From: Candidatus Avelusimicrobium cornigerorum
Lineage (GTDB): Bacteria; Elusimicrobiota; Elusimicrobia; Elusimicrobiales; Elusimicrobiaceae
Assembly (NCBI GenBank): GCA_002309715.1
Contig: DBXW01000005.1
Span: 248,001-312,000, forward strand
Length of the DNA stretch: 64,000 bases
Reading direction: 5' to 3'
The notes beneath the pieces were generated by a model. That model worked only from the letters and a program-made list of their open reading frames with translations, searched no databases and was not told the DNA's origin. Shown here piece by piece: positions 52,601 through 61,189 of the stretch. Numbering within the stretch: position 1 is the stretch's first letter; the number at the start of each line of letters is the position of its first letter. A program made the position numbers and the translations under genes.

Positions 52601-54739
52601 GGCATATTTGCCGGCTTTAAAGGAATTGTGGGCTGTTGTCCACAGTTCAGACGCTTTCGGAACCGCATTACCTGCGGTAGCCATCGCTCGTTCGGTATTG
52701 GCCAAAACTTCTCCGGCGTTCATAGTTGCGCGAACTTTTTGTGCGGCATTGGTAACACGGGCCACCCTAACTGCCTTAGGTATGGAAACTACAACACGTC
52801 CGGCCATGCGAAATGCTTTGACAAATACGCCTGCTACCCCGGCTATGACCGGCGTAAGTAATGCCCACAAAATCGTTTCACCCATAAATGTAAGAACTTC
52901 CAAATCAAGTTCTTTTTCTTGTAAATACGTGTTGGGGGGATTGTGGTAGTAAATAGGACGTAAAAGAGGATCCCCCGAAGGTGTGTAATAAGAGGTGTAA
53001 AAATAACTTGCCTGTTCGGGGCGCTCATTACCGGCCCGCCCCACCGATTCTACAGTCGTTGTCTTAACGGTTCTGGTATTAGCGTCAAAATAACCTCCCG
53101 GAACCGGACATAAACAATCAATAGAAAAGGCCAACCCGTCTTGGAACGTTTGAAATTGGGTAGAATCTAAATCGTAGTAACTCCGTTTATGCGCTTCATA
53201 AATGATATCCATGGCATATCTAACCAATAAATTGCGGTCTTTTTGCGTAAAACGATAGGGGGCATTCGTATCGTCGCTCCTATAGTTGGGCGCACGAGAG
53301 CCGGCAGCCGATAACGAAGGCGTGGCCTTTTCATTTGCGGAGTAAAACTCGCCCGACTCATTTACGCGCAAATCGTTTATCGTAGCGGCGGTGGCAATGG
53401 CCAAGACGCTTGTTTCTACGTAGGAAGAATGGGCCAGTTTGACCAGCAATTTTTGCACTTGCTTGACGGTCAAAGGGTCCGCTTTTGCCGTTAAAAAATG
53501 TTCAATAATCGTATCAAAAAATACGGCCCGGATTTCGGTAAACGGGCGTTCCATTTTGTCTTTATCGCCATCGTTATCGTAGAGTGCAAAAATTTTTTCC
53601 AATACTTCGGTTTGCTTGGTTTCCAATGCATATTTAACTGCGTATTGCATCAAGACACTTACTTTTCCTACATCCACATCTTCAGCCTCTTCCTTGTTGC
53701 GCAACACAGCAAGTTCTTTTACAAAATCGTTCATGAAGTTTTCAAAGAGTTTTTCGTTGTCCACTTCTTGCGTTTGTACTTCATAATCAATATGTTGTAT
53801 TTGGAAGTCGTAAGGAACTAGCGATAACGAAGTAAAAGGCACTAAATTTTTGGGCAAACAAGGCAGCGGATCTAAGGTTATTGTGTTTCCCATTTCTAAA
53901 GGCCACGTTAACGAAAATGACTCCGGGCACGCCCAATACGTAGTAGTGCTTTGGGTAACCGGATAATGCATCATGGGGTTGGTTTTTCCCATGGCTTTGT
54001 AGAGTTGGTCAATTTTAAACAAAGCGGTTCGCAAAGTGCCTATTTCCATGTACGCGGTTTCGTCTAAATTTGCCTGCTTGGTTAAGGAGTCTAATTTATG
54101 CTCTATACGTGCTTCCGCTTGCGGCAATAACTCTAATACCACATTTTCCAAATCGGGGTTAAAAGCGGCGTATTGGTTGGTTAACTCCAGCGAACTCAAT
54201 AAAACTTCGGTGGCGTAGGTGGACACATAGCGCGCCTGGTCTTGATTGGCTCCGTACTTTTTCCATATCGGGTCTATCATTTCCATATACGTGTTCATTT
54301 GAGCCAACCACTCGTCTAACGTATCCGGGTTTTGGTTGGAGTTGGCCAAAAATTCTTCCCAAGCACTTTTGGAGTTTTTCATTTCGGCCATTACTTTCTG
54401 AAACTCTTTTCCCGACGCGGAAGTATCCTGGAGTTTAGGATTTATTTGATTAAAATTTGCCTGGATTGGGTCAAAATTCAGTGCTGCCGAGCGTGTAAGC
54501 GTGTCCGCCTTTTGGAGAATTTGTCTTAAGTCTCCGTAACTTTTGGCGGCGGTCTGGTCATCAGACGAGAAATTTAATGATTCGTAGCGTTGGGATAATT
54601 CCAACATATTTGTTACATATACAGTTTCCATCTCTTCTTTAGAAGGGCGCGACGTGGCCTGCTGCGCGCGGAGTAAATCCGGCGCAATCACGTTAAACGT
54701 GAAAACTAAAATTAAGAAACGACACATCCATGTAATCAT
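49649..54739 (-). CDS. Giant exported helical protein (1,696 aa), function unknown
   Basis: Start at ATG 54739, 5 nt after GGGAG. Signal peptide MITWMCRFLILVFTFNVIAP, with Ala-type cleavage near LLRAQQ. Residues about 25-600 are mainly helical. There are two hydrophobic clusters, near 610-640 (ILWALLTPVIAGVAGVFVKAF) and near 1210-1240 (ARFFAKWALIYSPIAGVF), either of which could insert in a membrane. Ala-rich helical segments with tetratricopeptide-like spacing (SFKAGKYAQAAIDAKKAAT, near 700-900) and C-terminal coiled coil (about 1440-1690) follow. I recognise no catalytic domain. Transcribed alone. It may be a lineage-specific envelope or surface protein. Confidence 0.75.
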   Translation of the reverse strand: MITWMCRFLILVFTFNVIAPDLLRAQQATSRPSKEEMETVYVTNMLELSQRYESLNFSSDDQTAAKSYGDLRQILQKADTLTRSAALNFDPIQANFNQINPKLQDTSASGKEFQKVMAEMKNSKSAWEEFLANSNQNPDTLDEWLAQMNTYMEMIDPIWKKYGANQDQARYVSTYATEVLLSSLELTNQYAAFNPDLENVVLELLPQAEARIEHKLDSLTKQANLDETAYMEIGTLRTALFKIDQLYKAMGKTNPMMHYPVTQSTTTYWACPESFSLTWPLEMGNTITLDPLPCLPKNLVPFTSLSLVPYDFQIQHIDYEVQTQEVDNEKLFENFMNDFVKELAVLRNKEEAEDVDVGKVSVLMQYAVKYALETKQTEVLEKIFALYDNDGDKDKMERPFTEIRAVFFDTIIEHFLTAKADPLTVKQVQKLLVKLAHSSYVETSVLAIATAATINDLRVNESGEFYSANEKATPSLSAAGSRAPNYRSDDTNAPYRFTQKDRNLLVRYAMDIIYEAHKRSYYDLDSTQFQTFQDGLAFSIDCLCPVPGGYFDANTRTVKTTTVESVGRAGNERPEQASYFYTSYYTPSGDPLLRPIYYHNPPNTYLQEKELDLEVLTFMGETILWALLTPVIAGVAGVFVKAFRMAGRVVVSIPKAVRVARVTNAAQKVRATMNAGEVLANTERAMATAGNAVPKASELWTTAHNSFKAGKYAQAAIDAKKAATALRSAKVSGQSAELAGAAAELDNMATKALQMDRWQNALNATQQFGEEIKILGPEIEKRVQEANQLLQKAGKTGQRADYVLAARQAEELATIFDQIAVGNPTMAQELGRISSAFREVSLSAQTFTRAPGVRSFFKAFNQKWATKISQLEKYSNLNKAVSATVQSDAKLGRTVYQTSVEPGYLKPAKPQTTFRLNDTKNLVVRETTLPTVEKATVYDNLRLRDRIFHKPFQYKFSTEIGIPGEGVIRFDTEVARATQGSKLLRNARTLQQAERDLTKLVGARGGNAMGPRLSVSPETRELLMQQQQYQRALATNPESVDWWISSDGGLTYSRVSAQEGQRVLSALEKEPEALLNLGKITNAEGKTLELIKKPEVRLRSPKTTGSKALSGGNSAAGKTSKSLAENMRVRITKPGGINANEVSMLGENVRLGEMRVKTPAGTELVEDFQAATLYETGVDHVGTFSMDAANAMIDKGFVPQEMLLKEWVTGGTLGTLWASLSGTARFFAKWALIYSPIAGVFTNAYINQITEEQKQEAIEKIGNPRVEKVWSTLMQQTGIKLPNPLHKMLSVMAAKNPLFDPIHHEADVFTAPIEWGMYASDKLFGTNLTPDMQIYEQMQQVEQALDKNDAFANVLKNTDKVMNKTTEQHFVEQTKGNYLTSVADIRAIVKSLNYATYGGALPDAPTVFAQDLQNIYTELDQWEKDINQLSGSAAEQVDQLLRLKEEHDNKISQLNQIYATKCAVLFEAESAKYDFSESIDKLIAAYGTRTNDLEKDLSLARVIEINEQALQTIESWEPLLGEMTLEEIKQKRQDLDRETRREVDRSISNDFVKQLSPQEKGRLLTIAAEVGIDGITYYHLQHLANLFENANGLLTPEEAETFADEMREIRQHYSTSLPNLLPDSFTDNSVLTRASAKVNTLRFELNNKLQQKYDEVLALLDKRYREKASSFIPAEEENEQDELYQNNIAGVHSQAY

Positions 54740-54773
54740 AAAATCTCCCGTGGGCAAAAAACTTCATACTATT

Positions 54774-54852
54774 ATTATATTGTTTTTGATAGTAAAAACA
54801 AGGCCTATCTTGGTAAGAAAAAATACCCAGATCAAGTTAGGCCTTTGGACCT
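54774..54852 (-). promoter_or_regulatory. Promoter with the 15-mer motif (copy D)
   Basis: Minus strand: AGGTCCAAAGGCCTA at 54852-54838. A second half-like AGGCC lies directly before TTGTTT (54801-54796), with a 16-bp spacer and perfect TATAAT (54779-54774), ahead of the giant exported protein gene. Confidence 0.5.
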
Positions 54853-54911
54853 AGAAAGAGATTAAAAAAATAAAAACAAAAAAAGAATCAGCAAATGTGG
54901 CTCAAATGGGT

Positions 54912-54917
54912 TATAAT
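54912..54917 (+). promoter_or_regulatory. -10 box, leaderless promoter of the GH57 gene
   Basis: TATAAT with 6 nt to the ATG at 54924; no ribosome binding site. Confidence 0.6.
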
Positions 54918-54923
54918 ACATAT

Positions 54924-57287
54924 ATGAAATATCTTTGTATACACGGCCACTTTTATCAACCGCCGCGCGAGAATGCTTGGCTGGAAACCATTGAACAGCA
55001 AGACAGCGCTGCCCCTTACCATGATTGGAACGAACGTATTTGTGCGGAGTGTTATGCACCCAATGCACTGGCGCGACTTTTAGACGGACAACAAAATTTA
55101 ATTCAACTTACCAACAATTATTCCTACATCAGTTTTAACTTCGGGCCCACGCTGCTTAGTTGGATGGAAAAGAAAGAGCCGGAAGTATACCAATCTATTT
55201 TGGAAGCCGATAAATTAAGCCGCGTTCGTTTTGGCGGACATGGAAGTGCTATCGCCCAGGCTTATAACCACATGATTTTGCCTTTGGCTAACGATAAAGA
55301 TAAAGAAACGCAAATCAAGTGGGGTATTGCCGATTTTACCCACCGCTTTGGGCGCGCGCCGGAAGCATTGTGGCTGGCCGAGACGGCGTGCGATACGCCC
55401 ACTTTGTGTGCGTTGGCAGATGCCGGGATGAAGTTTGTAATTTTGGCCCCCGGTCAGTGTGCGCGTATCCGCAAAATCGGGGAAGAAAAATGGCAAGAAG
55501 TCGGCGCGTCGGTAGATCCTAAACGCGCGTATCAATGCAACTTACCTAACGGCAAAAGTATTGCCCTGTTTTTCTACGACGGGCCCATTTCGCAAGGAAT
55601 TGCTTTTTCGGACACGCTTTCATCGGGTGAAAAGTTTGCCTCGCGCTTGCTCAGCACTTACAACAACAGTGAAGAAGCACAGTTGATGCACATTGCTACC
55701 GACGGTGAAACATACGGTCACCACCAAAAGTTTGCCGATATGGCCTTGGCGTATTGTCTAAAAAAAGTGGAAGAAACGCCGGATGTGGAACTGACCGTTT
55801 ACAGCGAGTTTTTGGAAAAATATCCGCCGCAGTATGAAGCGCAAATTGTTGAAAATTCTTCCTGGAGTTGCTGCCACGGAGTAGAACGTTGGCGGGCAAA
55901 CTGTGGGTGTAATTCCGGGCGGCCCGGTTGGCATCAAAAATGGCGCGGGCCTTTGCGTGCGGCGTTAGATTTTGTACGGGATGAACTTATCCAAACTTTT
56001 CAGACCGTCGGTACGGAATATTTTAAAGACCCGTGGGCCGCGCGTAACGATTATATAGATTTAATGTTGGACCGCAGTTTAGACGCGCAGCACCGCTTTT
56101 TCTTGAAACACGCTACCGAGAAGGCTTGGAACGATCGCCCCGGGGCACTGATGTTACTTGAAATGCAAAAAAATGCATTGTTTATGTACACCAGTTGCGG
56201 ATGGTTTTTTGACGAAATCAGCGGATTGGAAACGGTGCAAATTATGCAATATGCCTGCCGTGCGTTAGAGTTAAACCGCTGGATGACCGGCAAAGATATA
56301 GAGCCGGCTTTTATAGAAAAATTAGCCCTTGCTCCCAGCAACATTAAGGAACTTAAAAATGGGGCCAATGTCTATGAACGGTATGTTAAACCGCAAACCA
56401 CCCCGGTGGAAAAAATTGCCTTAGAACATATTATTTCGCTTTTGGCCGATGAGACAGCCAACCCCAACCGGGCGTTTTGTTGGGAAGTGTTGAATTTCAA
56501 TCCCAAGAAACTTCTGGCAAAAAATGCTCGTTTGTGGGCGGGGGAAATTACGTTGAAATCTACGATTACCGTGGAAGAAAAAACGGTACGTTTCGCTGTT
56601 TTTCGTCAAGGCGCGGCTGTTTTTACGTGTGCGGCGCAAGTTGCAGACGGGCGAGATTGTGCCGCCTTGTTGGGCGAATTTGAAAATTTATTTAATACGC
56701 AACAGTACGAATCGTTGCAGGAACGTATTTTGCAAAATTTCTCGTACACTTGTTTGGTGTCCTCTATGCTCAACGATGTACGTCGCCGGGTAATGGAAAG
56801 CACATTTCGCAAAATGGACAGCCAAACCGATCAGCAGTTTTCGCAACTGTTCCAAACGCAGTATCCGATGGTGCGTGCGCTGCAACTAATCGGTGCGCCG
56901 ATTCCGCCCACCTTTTTGACAGTGGCTTCGTTTGTGTTAGCGGAAGATTTAAAGGCCGAAATGCGCGCTGCGGAAATTAACATCGGGGCCTTGGAAGAAC
57001 TGATGGAAGATGTGAAAGCGTTGGGACTTACCGTGCCGGATAGCGTCAACGAAGTAGTGACCGAGCGCGTATCATCTTTAGCGTTTGCGTTTGCGCGCAA
57101 TCCGTCAAGCACGGCAGCCGCTATGCAGTTGGTGGAGTTGTTAAATTACGCGGATATTTTCGGCTTCTCCCCTGACATTGTAAAAGCGCAAGAGTTCGTG
57201 TTTTTAGGAATAGAAAATTTAGGCGACGAGGCCCGTAATAAAGATATTTTGCGCGCATTGGCGCGTAAATTAAAAATAGCGTTGTAA
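54924..57287 (+). CDS. Glycoside hydrolase family 57 protein (DUF3536 type)
   Basis: 787 residues. Cytoplasmic, likely acting on alpha-glucans such as glycogen. N-terminal GH57 (beta/alpha)7 barrel: first motif HGHFYQPPREN, third motif ALWLAETACD holding the expected nucleophile Glu, fourth motif IATDGETYGHHQ holding the acid/base Asp. The C-terminal half (about 400-787) is helical and matches the DUF3536-type extension. The ATG at 54924 begins at the conserved core, and a TATAAT 6 nt upstream implies a leaderless mRNA. Divergent from the giant protein gene. GH57 members include amylases, branching enzymes and glucanotransferases, so the exact activity is open. Confidence 0.88.
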   Translation: MKYLCIHGHFYQPPRENAWLETIEQQDSAAPYHDWNERICAECYAPNALARLLDGQQNLIQLTNNYSYISFNFGPTLLSWMEKKEPEVYQSILEADKLSRVRFGGHGSAIAQAYNHMILPLANDKDKETQIKWGIADFTHRFGRAPEALWLAETACDTPTLCALADAGMKFVILAPGQCARIRKIGEEKWQEVGASVDPKRAYQCNLPNGKSIALFFYDGPISQGIAFSDTLSSGEKFASRLLSTYNNSEEAQLMHIATDGETYGHHQKFADMALAYCLKKVEETPDVELTVYSEFLEKYPPQYEAQIVENSSWSCCHGVERWRANCGCNSGRPGWHQKWRGPLRAALDFVRDELIQTFQTVGTEYFKDPWAARNDYIDLMLDRSLDAQHRFFLKHATEKAWNDRPGALMLLEMQKNALFMYTSCGWFFDEISGLETVQIMQYACRALELNRWMTGKDIEPAFIEKLALAPSNIKELKNGANVYERYVKPQTTPVEKIALEHIISLLADETANPNRAFCWEVLNFNPKKLLAKNARLWAGEITLKSTITVEEKTVRFAVFRQGAAVFTCAAQVADGRDCAALLGEFENLFNTQQYESLQERILQNFSYTCLVSSMLNDVRRRVMESTFRKMDSQTDQQFSQLFQTQYPMVRALQLIGAPIPPTFLTVASFVLAEDLKAEMRAAEINIGALEELMEDVKALGLTVPDSVNEVVTERVSSLAFAFARNPSSTAAAMQLVELLNYADIFGFSPDIVKAQEFVFLGIENLGDEARNKDILRALARKLKIAL

Positions 57288-57358
57288 TCCTGCTCTTGCT
57301 TGTCGCACGGCCCCCTACCGCACGTTGCACGCCGCCATCTCGGGGATGACATATAAAC

Positions 57359-57480
57359 TGTCATACCGCAAGGCTGTAATGCGGTATCTCCCGCTTTTAC
57401 GTACGCAAGGGAAGGCCGCAACCGAAAAGAAAATCGGGAGATGCCGGAGTCCTTGCCGGACAGGCAAACCCGGCATGACA
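57359..57480. repeat. 122-bp nested palindromic element
   Basis: Outer inverted ends TGTCATACCG (57359) and CGGCATGACA (57471-57480), one mismatch. Inner inverted repeat GGTATCTCCCG and CGGGAGATGCC, one mismatch. Each arm is itself a hairpin (ATACCGCA/TGCGGTAT; ATGCCGG/CCGGCAT). This looks like a small non-coding mobile or REP/RPE-like repeat in the 302-bp gap between the GH57 gene and the pilin gene. The rest of the gap holds another short inverted pair (ATGACA-TGTCAT, 57347-57364) and the pilin promoter region. Confidence 0.55.
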
Positions 57481-57589
57481 CTGTCTTATAGTCCGTTTCC
57501 GTTTAGGTTGTTTTTGTGCCGGTAAAATTTCTATTGATTTGTTTTTTTATATAATGATTTTGTCGGAAATTTACTTTAGGAGAAATAAA

Positions 57590-58105
57590 ATGAAGAATAA
57601 TTGTTGTAAAAAGGGCTTTACGCTCATTGAATTACTCGTAGTAGTTTTAATCATTGGTATACTCGCCGCTATTGCTATGCCGCAATATCAAAAAGCGGTA
57701 GAAAAAGCGCGCGCCGCGGAGATGATAACTTTTGTCGGTAACGCCAAAAAAGCGTTGGCGGCATATTATTTACAAAATGGTTTTTCTGGTGATAGCAAGA
57801 TGCTGACTTCCGGAGTGTTAGATTTAGATTTAACTTCCGGATTAACCTGTGATGAAGGTGGTTGGTGCTACAGCAAATATTATGCTTATTCTATCGGCGG
57901 AAATTCGACGAGTTTTTCGATATCAGCTTTTCGGACCAAGGTTCAAGGTGATACCGATCAACTATATACAAAGGGGAATATAATTACGACGGATATGAAA
58001 ACTTGGACAGATGATGTTCGGGCTTATGAAGAAAAATTTGCCCAAATACCTTGTAAGGCATTAGCGGAACAGGGAAATAACACTTCTGCTTGTAATGTTA
58101 ACTGA
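57590..58105 (+). CDS. Type IV pilin-like (PilE-type) prepilin
   Basis: 171 residues from ATG 57590 with AGGAG 8 nt upstream. Class III signal: basic leader MKNNCCKKG, cleavage before [14 protein letters not shown] with Glu5 of the mature protein present, followed by [21 protein letters not shown] typical of type II/IV pilins. Globular part of about 130 residues with Cys pairs near 92/97 and 161/170. No pilus machinery is adjacent, so this is an orphan pilin; Elusimicrobium genomes are known for many such genes (from memory). Bordered by a palindromic repeat and followed by a terminator. Confidence 0.92.
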   Translation: MKNNCCKKGFTLIELLVVVLIIGILAAIAMPQYQKAVEKARAAEMITFVGNAKKALAAYYLQNGFSGDSKMLTSGVLDLDLTSGLTCDEGGWCYSKYYAYSIGGNSTSFSISAFRTKVQGDTDQLYTKGNIITTDMKTWTDDVRAYEEKFAQIPCKALAEQGNNTSACNVN

Positions 58106-58129
58106 TACTCACTAAATCTGTTTAAAAAT

Positions 58130-58158
58130 TACCCCGAGCCAAAAGCCCGGGGTATTTT
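58130..58158 (+). terminator. Intrinsic terminator of the pilin gene
   Basis: TACCCCG / CGGGGTA with an 11-nt loop and T-run. Confidence 0.75.
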
Positions 58159-58165
58159 GTGCGTT

Positions 58166-58197
58166 AAAAACCCCCGGCGTATAACCCGGGGGTTTTT
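58166..58197. terminator. Bidirectional terminator between the pilin gene and ppdK
   Basis: 12-bp stem AAAAACCCCCGG / CCGGGGGTTTTT with A/T runs on both sides, also ending ppdK on the minus strand. Confidence 0.82.
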
Positions 58198-58213
58198 AGA
58201 AGATAACAAGTTG

Positions 58214-60994
58214 TTATTTCTTTTTAGCAAGCACGTCTTTGGCGGCGGCTTGAGCAGCAGCCAAACGCGCTATCGGCACACGGAACGCCGAGCAAGACAC
58301 GTAGGTAAACCCTTCGCGGTGGCAGAATTCCACGCTGGCCGGGTCCCCGCCGTGTTCGCCGCAGATACCAACTTTCAAGTGCGGTTTTTGTTCGCGGCCT
58401 TCGCAAACGGCGTGTTCAATAAGCATCCCCACACCGCGTTGGTCCAGCGTTTGGAACGGATCGTTTTCCAAGATACCTTGTTTAAGGTATTCGGGCAAGA
58501 ACGAGCCGATATCGTCGCGCGAGAAACCAAACGTCATTTGCGTTAAGTCGTTCGTACCGAACGAGAAGAAATCCGCTTCGGCGGCTACTTCATAGGCCAA
58601 GACGGCCGCACGGGGAATTTCAATCATTGTGCCCACGGAGTAGTTGAGTTTTTTAACTTTCGTTTTGGCAACTACTTCTTCATAGGCGGCGCGGATGAGT
58701 TTTTTCTGGGTGATGATTTCGTTTACGTCGCAGGTAAGCGGGATCATCACTTCGGGTTGGGCTTTTACGCCTTCTTTAATAAGTTCGGCCGCGGCTTCAA
58801 AAATCGCGCGCGATTGCATCGTGGTAATTTCCGGATACGTTACACCCAAGCGGATACCGCGGTGTCCCATCATCGGGTTCACTTCGTGCAGTCCCGCGGC
58901 GCGTTCTTTAAATACGTTCATAGAAATACCGAGCGCTTTGGCAAGTTCTTGTTGTTTTTGCGGCAAGGTCGGTACGAACTCGTGCAGCGGCGGATCCATC
59001 AAACGAACGGTTACACCAAAGCCGGACATAGCCTTCATCGTGGCTTTGATTTCCTTTTTCATGTACGGGAACAATTCGTTGACGGCGGCTTTGCGTTCGG
59101 CTTCACTGCCGGAAAGAATCATCTTGCGCAAGATGAAGAGCGGCTTATCGGAATTTTTACCGTAGAACATGTGTTCAATGCGGAACAGCCCGATCCCTTC
59201 GGCACCGAATTTGCGGGCTTTGATAGCGTCGTCTTCCGTATCGGCATTGGCGCGAACTTTGAGCGTGCGGACTTTATCGCACAGGGCTAAAAAGTTGGCC
59301 AAGTTTTTGTTGCCTTCGCCGGCGGCTAACATTTTGAGTGCGCCCGCATAGACATACCCTTTCGTACCGTTTAAGGTGATTTCATCACCTTCTTTATAGG
59401 TTTTGCCACCCATGGAAACGGTTTTCTTGTTCAAATCAATTTCCAATTCGCCGCAACCGACGATGCAGCATTTACCCCAACCGCGGGCAACGAGTGCCGC
59501 GTGAGAGGTCATACCGCCGCGTTGGGTTAAAATACCCGCCGCCGCGCGCATACCTTCAATATCTTCGGGGTTGGTTTCTTCGCGCACTAAAATGGCGTTG
59601 ATACCTTTTTCTTGCATTTCAATAGCGTCTGTGGAATTGAAAACGATTTTACCGCACGCACCGCCCGGGCCGGCAGGTAAACCTTGCGCCACCGGTTTGG
59701 CACCGGCTTCGGCTTTCGGGTCAATGGCGGGCAGTAACAGTTCGCCCAGTTGCGTAGGCGTTACGCGCAAAACGGCTTCTTCTTTGGTGATGAGGCGTTC
59801 TTTTACCATATCTAACGCCATTTGCACCGCGGCCGTACCGTTGCGTTTGCCGACGCGGCATTGGAGCATCCACAAGCGTTGGTTTTCAATCGTAAATTCA
59901 ATATCCAACATATCGTGGAAGTGTTTTTCCAATTTCTTTTGAATTTGGTCTAATTCCTTGTACACTTTGGGCATTACTTTTTCCAAGGTGGGCAAGTTTT
60001 TGGAGTGGGCGTTTGTGGACCATTTGTTCATCGGCGAGGGAGTGCGGATACCGGCTACCACGTCTTCGCCTTGGGCATTGATTAAATATTCGCCGTAGAA
60101 GTGGCTGTCGCCGTTGCCGGGGTTGCGGGTGAAGGCCACACCGGTCGCGCTGTCGTTGCCCATGTTACCAAATACCATGGTTTGCACGTTTACAGCCGTA
60201 CCCCAATCGTGCGGGATGTTTTCAATGTTGCGGTAGGCAATGGCGCGTTTACCGTTCCAAGAAGCAAATACCGCGCCGATAGCACCCCAAAGTTGTTCCA
60301 TCGGATTATCCGGGAATTCTTTTTTGAGCACTTTTTTAACGGTCTTTTTAAATTCTACGCAGAGTTTTTTGAGTTCTTCCGCCGGAATTTGCGTATCGTC
60401 TTTCACGTGCAATTTGGCTTTGACATCAGCCATCATGCCGTCTAAAATTTTACGGATACCTTCGCCGTCTTTGGGTTCAATACCGGCGGCTTTTTCCATA
60501 ACAACGTCGGAGTACATCATAATGAGGCGGCGGTAAGCGTCGTATACAAAGCGGGCATCGCCGGTTTTGGCAATCATACCCGGGATGGTCTTTTCGGTTA
60601 AACCAATGTTTAAAATGGTTTCCATCATACCCGGCATGGAAGCACGCGCCCCGGAGCGAACGGAAACGAGTAACGGATTCTTTTCGGAACCAAATTCTTT
60701 TTTCGCTTTGCGTTCTACTTCTTTTAGGTTGGCAAGCACGTCGGCTTGTAAAGATTTCGGATAGGTGCGTTTGTTGTTCCAATAGTAGGTGCAGACTTCG
60801 GTGGTAATGGTGAAGCCGGGGGGGACGGGCAATTTTAATTGGCCGGACATTTCCGCCAAGTTGGCGCCCTTACCGCCCAAAAGTTCCTTCATTTTGCCAT
60901 TGCCTTCGGCTTTTCCGGCACCGAAGGAGTAGATGTATTTTACTGCTTTTTTAGCGGTCGTTTTGGCCGCTTTTTTTACGGTTTTCTTTACCAT
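58214..60994 (-). CDS. ppdK: Pyruvate, phosphate dikinase
   Basis: 926 residues. Interconverts PEP + AMP + PPi and pyruvate + ATP + Pi, often the glycolytic pyruvate step in anaerobes. N-terminal ATP-grasp (GGKGANLAEM, LLVSVRSGARASMPGMMETILN), central phospho-His domain (TQRGGMTSHAALVARGWG), C-terminal PEP/pyruvate barrel (SFGTNDLTQMTFGFSRDD, GICGEHGGDP, CSAFRVPIARLAAAQ). About 50 residues longer than usual, partly because of a basic tail (MVKKTVKKAAKTTAKKAVK) before the core. AGGAG precedes the ATG; a 60-nt leader follows a TACAAT box. Single gene. Confidence 0.95.
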   Translation of the reverse strand: MVKKTVKKAAKTTAKKAVKYIYSFGAGKAEGNGKMKELLGGKGANLAEMSGQLKLPVPPGFTITTEVCTYYWNNKRTYPKSLQADVLANLKEVERKAKKEFGSEKNPLLVSVRSGARASMPGMMETILNIGLTEKTIPGMIAKTGDARFVYDAYRRLIMMYSDVVMEKAAGIEPKDGEGIRKILDGMMADVKAKLHVKDDTQIPAEELKKLCVEFKKTVKKVLKKEFPDNPMEQLWGAIGAVFASWNGKRAIAYRNIENIPHDWGTAVNVQTMVFGNMGNDSATGVAFTRNPGNGDSHFYGEYLINAQGEDVVAGIRTPSPMNKWSTNAHSKNLPTLEKVMPKVYKELDQIQKKLEKHFHDMLDIEFTIENQRLWMLQCRVGKRNGTAAVQMALDMVKERLITKEEAVLRVTPTQLGELLLPAIDPKAEAGAKPVAQGLPAGPGGACGKIVFNSTDAIEMQEKGINAILVREETNPEDIEGMRAAAGILTQRGGMTSHAALVARGWGKCCIVGCGELEIDLNKKTVSMGGKTYKEGDEITLNGTKGYVYAGALKMLAAGEGNKNLANFLALCDKVRTLKVRANADTEDDAIKARKFGAEGIGLFRIEHMFYGKNSDKPLFILRKMILSGSEAERKAAVNELFPYMKKEIKATMKAMSGFGVTVRLMDPPLHEFVPTLPQKQQELAKALGISMNVFKERAAGLHEVNPMMGHRGIRLGVTYPEITTMQSRAIFEAAAELIKEGVKAQPEVMIPLTCDVNEIITQKKLIRAAYEEVVAKTKVKKLNYSVGTMIEIPRAAVLAYEVAAEADFFSFGTNDLTQMTFGFSRDDIGSFLPEYLKQGILENDPFQTLDQRGVGMLIEHAVCEGREQKPHLKVGICGEHGGDPASVEFCHREGFTYVSCSAFRVPIARLAAAQAAAKDVLAKKK

Positions 60995-61189
60995 ATTTCG
61001 GTTTTTTCTCCTAGATGAAATAAAACTGCTGCGGGTTTTGATACCCGGTTTTTACTTATATATTGTAGTAAATTTGGAAGTGAAAAGGAAGTTTTTATCT
61101 ATCTTAAATGGCACTTGAAAAAATTGCGCGCCCGGTAAGAAAAATATACAATAACCAGATACTTGGACAGACGCATCAAATGGAGCAAT

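Noticed and set aside
52446..52949. 167-codon plus-strand open frame opposite the giant exported protein gene
   Set aside because: It is the antisense of an Ala-rich helical region, has no ribosome binding site and no recognisable protein features.
57325..57525. 66-codon plus-strand open frame before the pilin gene
   Set aside because: It coincides with the nested palindromic element; basic, unstructured translation and no ribosome binding site.
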